64,000 nucleotides of DNA. It comes from Numida meleagris. Its lineage: Eukaryota; Chordata; Aves; Galliformes; Numididae. Shown one piece after another: positions 60,533-64,000 of this stretch. A program made the translations under genes and the position numbers. How positions within the stretch are numbered: the first letter of the stretch is position 1; each line of letters starts with the position of its first letter. The notes under the pieces were generated by a model. It searched no databases. It was not told the DNA's origin and worked only from the letters and a program-made list of their open reading frames with translations. The stretch spans positions 99,512,871 to 99,576,870 of the forward strand of contig NC_034410.1 of NCBI RefSeq assembly GCF_002078875.1, written 5' to 3'.

Positions 60533-61215
60533 ATTTAAGAGTAGAAACAGAAGTGTGGGGGAGATTTTGGATGACAATGTTGACATAAAGTGTGTGTGTA
60601 AACGGCTTTCTGTTTTAGCAGGTAGCCTTGGATTTTTCCATTCACTTCACTTGTGTTTCTAATGTGCTCAATTGTGCCAAGGAAAATAGTGCCTTTCCTA
60701 AATATTTCCTTACTGCTAACTTCACAAAACCTAGTTGTGCCATCCTCACCCAGGCCAAATGCATGCTGGCTGTAAACACATCCGCACAATTTTACCTCGT
60801 TCCTGGAGTGTTTGACCCAACACAAACAGAGTGAAGAAACATTTGAGTGGAGGCAACTGACAAGATAGATGGAAAGACTGAAAAATGATCAAGGCATTTT
60901 TGAGCAGCAGTTTAGATTTGTTCCAACTTTGGTAATGTAGTATAGATGGAATGCGTTAGCGAATTCAAACCACGGAGAAATTAGTGCTGGTCTTCGTCTA
61001 CATTAAGGCCCCTCTGTATTGCTGTATTAATCTAGAGAGGCCTTAATATGGGTGTAGGTTACATCCATAAATGTTGTTTAATCTGCCCAGTTGGGGTAAA
61101 AGTACTGTAATATAAATGAAAACTAGACTTAGGAGGCCAGAATACTAATGTGTGCGTGTGTCTGCAAAAATGTATGATCTCTATGTTCACAAATAAATGG
61201 ATTCACTTCTTTCAT
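60533..61215 (+). other. MYOM1: MYOM1 3' untranslated region (approximate end)
   Basis: About 0.68 kb between the stop codon and the first good polyadenylation signal, with no intron signals needed. The end is inferred as 15-20 bases after AATAAA. I see no other AATAAA between the stop codon and 61192. Confidence 0.7.
61192..61197 (+). promoter_or_regulatory. MYOM1: Polyadenylation signal AATAAA
   Basis: A canonical AATAAA followed about 30 bases later by a T/GT-rich stretch (61224-61250, gtttgtctcactgtgtcatg). Both parts of a vertebrate cleavage site are therefore present. Confidence 0.75.
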
Positions 61216-61661
61216 TCTATCACGAGTTTGTCTCACTGTGTCATGTTTTACAGGTCACAGCTCCCCTGGTTGTTCACATCACCTTACCAACTTACCACTT
61301 TCTCCACTATATTTACTTTTAGCTTTCCTTTAGATCCACATTAATCTTCACTTAACCTTTTACCACAAAACCCTGATGGCATCACTTCACATTTTTCTGT
61401 CCAGACCTTCACTGCTTTACAACTCAACTCAACAAGGCATGTTTACCAATTCAGCCACAGGAGTAGTTTCATGCAGTTCAATGAGTCTGATCATGAATTC
61501 TGATTGAAGGGTGTTAGGTAAGTGCTTTGTTAAACAGAAACCTCAGATAATTTCATCTATAATTAACACTGGAGATCAGAAATAACATACTTCTTCAAGA
61601 TCCTTCGAGAATACAAAAATAATTTTCACTGGAAACTGGAAAAAAGGAAGGTTTTTTCAGG

Positions 61662-61723
61662 CAAAAATATTTCAGAACCTTTCATCCAGACCCAAAAATA
61701 TTTCAGAACCATTCGTCCAGATC
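61662..61723 (+). repeat. 31-bp tandem duplication
   Basis: Two adjacent units each starting CAAAAATATTTCAGAACC and differing at three or so positions. The second ends at GTCCAGATC. It lies about 450 bases after the inferred end of MYOM1. Confidence 0.88.
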
Positions 61724-61884
61724 CAGAACACACTTCTATAGATTAAAAGCTCCTCGTCAGCCATTTTGCAACAATATCACTGATTATTAGCTGAGGAATA
61801 ACGATGGAACATGTATCTATTTCCCTTCCATTGGATATGTACTTATCATATGATGCGTAAGACTTTTTATAAGGGTATTTATCA

Positions 61885-62154
61885 ACAGGATAAGGGAAAC
61901 GGTTTTAAACTGGAGTAGGGTAGATATAGAGTAGATATTAGGAAGAAATCCTTTACTGTGAGGGTGGTGAGACATTGGAACATGTTGCCCAGTGAGGTTG
62001 TGGATGCCCCCTCCCCGGAAGCACTCAAGGCCAGGCTGGATGGGGCTTTGAGCAACCTGGTCTAGAGGGAGGTGTCCCTGCCTACAGCAGGGGGGTTGGA
62101 ACTAGATGATCTTAAAGGTCCCTTCCAACCCAAACCATTCTATGATTCTATGAT
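61885..62154 (+). mobile_element. CR1 3'-end fragment
   Basis: About 270 bases in sense orientation: GGTTTTAAACTGGAGTAGGG, then CATGTTGCCCAGTGAGGTTG, and the tail CCATTCTATGATTCTATGAT. Fairly well preserved. Confidence 0.93.
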
Positions 62155-62414
62155 ATCTGCTCATAAGCTGTTATCAGCCTAATTGCTAACTAGGATAATA
62201 ATGTGCCATATTAATAATTCTTTTCAGAATAGTCTCACAATAGCACAGTTCTTCACATCAAAAGCAAAAGAACTGCTGTATGTATTTTCAGTGTTCTGTA
62301 TAAGGATGTATCTGGGTGCACCCTTCACATACTTTCCCTTGTCATTTTTAACTACAGCAACTGCAGAAACAGCACTGTTTCCTGGGCACTTATTTTACTG
62401 CAATAATGGCATTT

Positions 62415-63825
62415 CCAGAAGAAGGAGCAGGCAACTTGGGGAGGGTATAAGGAAGTTGCTAGCATATGCAGGGAGAAAATCAGAAAGGCTAAAGCCCAGC
62501 ATGAGCTCATCATAGCCACTGTGATAAAGGACAACAAAAAATGTTTTTACAAGGGGAGGCCTAAGGAGAATAAGGCTCAGCCAGCATGGGTTCATGAAAG
62601 GCAGGTTCTGCCTGACCAAACTCATCTACTTCTATGACCAGGTGACCAGCCTGGGGGATGAAGGAAAGGCTACTGATGTGGACTTTAGCAAAGCCTTTGA
62701 CAGTAGGGAAGCAAGCAGCCCATGGCTTGGACAGGTACACTCTTTGCTGGGTAAAGAACTGGCTGGATGGCTGGGCCCAGAGAGTGAAGGTGAATGGAGT
62801 TAAATCCAGCTGGCGACTGGTCACGAGTGGTGTTCCCCAGGGGTCAGTATTGGGGCCCATCCTATTCAGTATCTTTATTGATGATTTGAATGAGAGGATT
62901 GAGAGCACCCTCAGTAAGTTTACAGACAACACCAAGTTGGCGGGAAGTGTCAATCTGCCTAAGAGAAGGAAGGCCTTACAGAAGAATCTGGACAAGTTGG
63001 ATCAATGGGCTGAGGCCAGTGGGATGAAGTTCAACAAGACCAAGTATGAGACCCTGTATTTTGGTCACAACAACTCTAGGCAATGCTACAGGCTTGGGAC
63101 AGAGTGGCTGGAAAGCTGCACAGAGGAAAAGGACCTGGGGGTGTTGGTCAGTGCTCAGATGAACATGGGCCAGCAGTGTGCCCAGTTGGCCAAGAAGGCC
63201 AATGACACCCTGGCTTGTATCAGAAATAGTGTTGCCAGCAGGAGCAGAGAGGTGATCGTGCCTCTGTGCACAGCACTGGTGAGGCTGCACCACAAGTACT
63301 GTGTCCAGTTTTGGCCCCTTGCTGCAAGAAAGACATTGAGGCCCTGGAGCATGTTCAGAGAAGGGCAACAAAGCTGGTAGGGGGTCTGGAGCACACATCC
63401 AATGGAGAGCAGCTGAGGGAACTGGGATTGTTCAATATGGAGGAGGCTCAGGGAGACCTTTTTAGGTCCATTTAGCCCCTTAGAGGGCTTAGGGAGCCCT
63501 CTACGATAACCTGAAAGGAGGTTGTGGCGAGGTAGGGGTTGTCCTCTCCTCAAAGGTAATACCAATAGAACAAGAGGGAATGGCCTAAAGATGCAGCAGG
63601 GGAGATTCAGGTTGGATATTAGGAAAAACTTCTCCAAAAGAGTGGCTAGGCATTGGAATAGGCTGCCCATGGAGGTGGCTGAGTCACCATCCCTGGAGGT
63701 GCTTAAGGAAAGGGTAGGTGTGGTACTTAGGGACATGGTTTAATGAGTAATATTTGTGGTACATGGAGGGTCGGACTAGATGATCTCAGAGGTCATTGCC
63801 AAGCTTGGTGATTCTATGATTCCAT
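62415..63825 (+). mobile_element. CR1 LINE with internal deletions and damaged reverse transcriptase
   Basis: Begins inside ORF2 with AAGGAGCAGGCAACTTGGGG and ends in the CR1 tail GATTCTATGATTCC near 63825. Two internal gaps are visible: a small one at about 62554 after TTTTTACAAG, and a large one at about 62573 after CTAAGGAGAAT, where the sequence jumps to the SQHGF-type region before the A-motif. The frame 62658-63380 then reads [18 protein letters not shown] and [15 protein letters not shown]. The catalytic motif is FTDN rather than FADD, and the A-motif region has lost codons and shifts frame. No functional protein can be made. Confidence 0.92.
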
Positions 63826-64000
63826 GTTTCAGTGAAGATGACACTAATAAGTGCTGCATAACTCATGCTTACTTAAATCCTTGCCATGTGAGGCTTAATG
63901 CCAGCCATAGCTAATGATAAAGACCAAGTGGATGTGTGAGGGATTTCTTAATGTCCAGTACCATGAAAGGTACTACATGCTACCTCTATCTGGTATAAAT

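Larger units (their letters stand above)
61216..64000. other. Downstream intergenic region
   Basis: 2.8 kb beyond MYOM1 with two sense CR1 copies and a 31-bp duplication. The gene expected next from vertebrate gene order is not visible here: apart from the CR1 frames there is no reading frame with a family signature. Confidence 0.65.

Noticed and set aside
62561..63736. Minus-strand open frames of 144, 140 and 193 codons
   Set aside because: They are antisense shadows of the CR1 coding sequence on the + strand.
61216..64000. First exons of a neighbouring gene (LPIN2 or MYL12 family expected from gene order)
   Set aside because: No reading frame with their signatures; only CR1 and unassigned AT-rich DNA.

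Overview
The window reads as a bird genome, most likely chicken or a close galliform. It has long AT-rich introns with standard GT..AG junctions. It carries at least nine CR1 LINE copies ending in the typical ATTCTATGATTCT tail, and a piece that looks like the chicken mariner Galluhop. There is no sign of prokaryotic, plasmid or phage DNA.

One host gene fills almost the whole window: MYOM1 (myomesin-1), the protein that cross-links myosin filaments at the sarcomeric M-band, on the + strand. I assembled 36 coding exons between 1762 and 60532. All junction phases agree, and together they give 1553 codons ending in a TGA at 60530-60532. The start codon, promoter and first coding exon(s) lie to the left of the window. 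A polyadenylation signal at 61192-61197 closes the transcript. Residue numbers below count from the first complete codon in the window.

Domain order: end of the N-terminal head My1 (1762-8494), Ig My2 (8495-13604), a short linker and Ig My3 (13723-16171), fibronectin III My4 (19970-22073), My4-My5 linker (23657-23713), Fn3 My5 (24081-26017), Fn3 My6 (27028-29211), the EH segment as one 327-bp cassette exon (30142-30468), Fn3 My7 (32087-33587), Fn3 My8 (34337-35655), then Ig domains My9 to My13 (40107-60532). The Ig domains are joined by short helical linkers that sit in their own very small exons.

The introns and the 2.8 kb beyond the gene hold decayed CR1 copies. The two longest (about 6110-7860 and 62415-63825) keep much of the reverse-transcriptase reading frame, but both have a damaged catalytic motif. 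I also see a truncated mariner element (24490-24812), simple repeats and a few local duplications. No second protein-coding gene and no RNA gene can be supported.

I found no undescribed biological system. The points most worth a second look are the phase-1 modular exon layout with separate linker exons, the EH cassette with an exonic UGCAUG motif, and an unused-looking splice donor inside the last coding exon.
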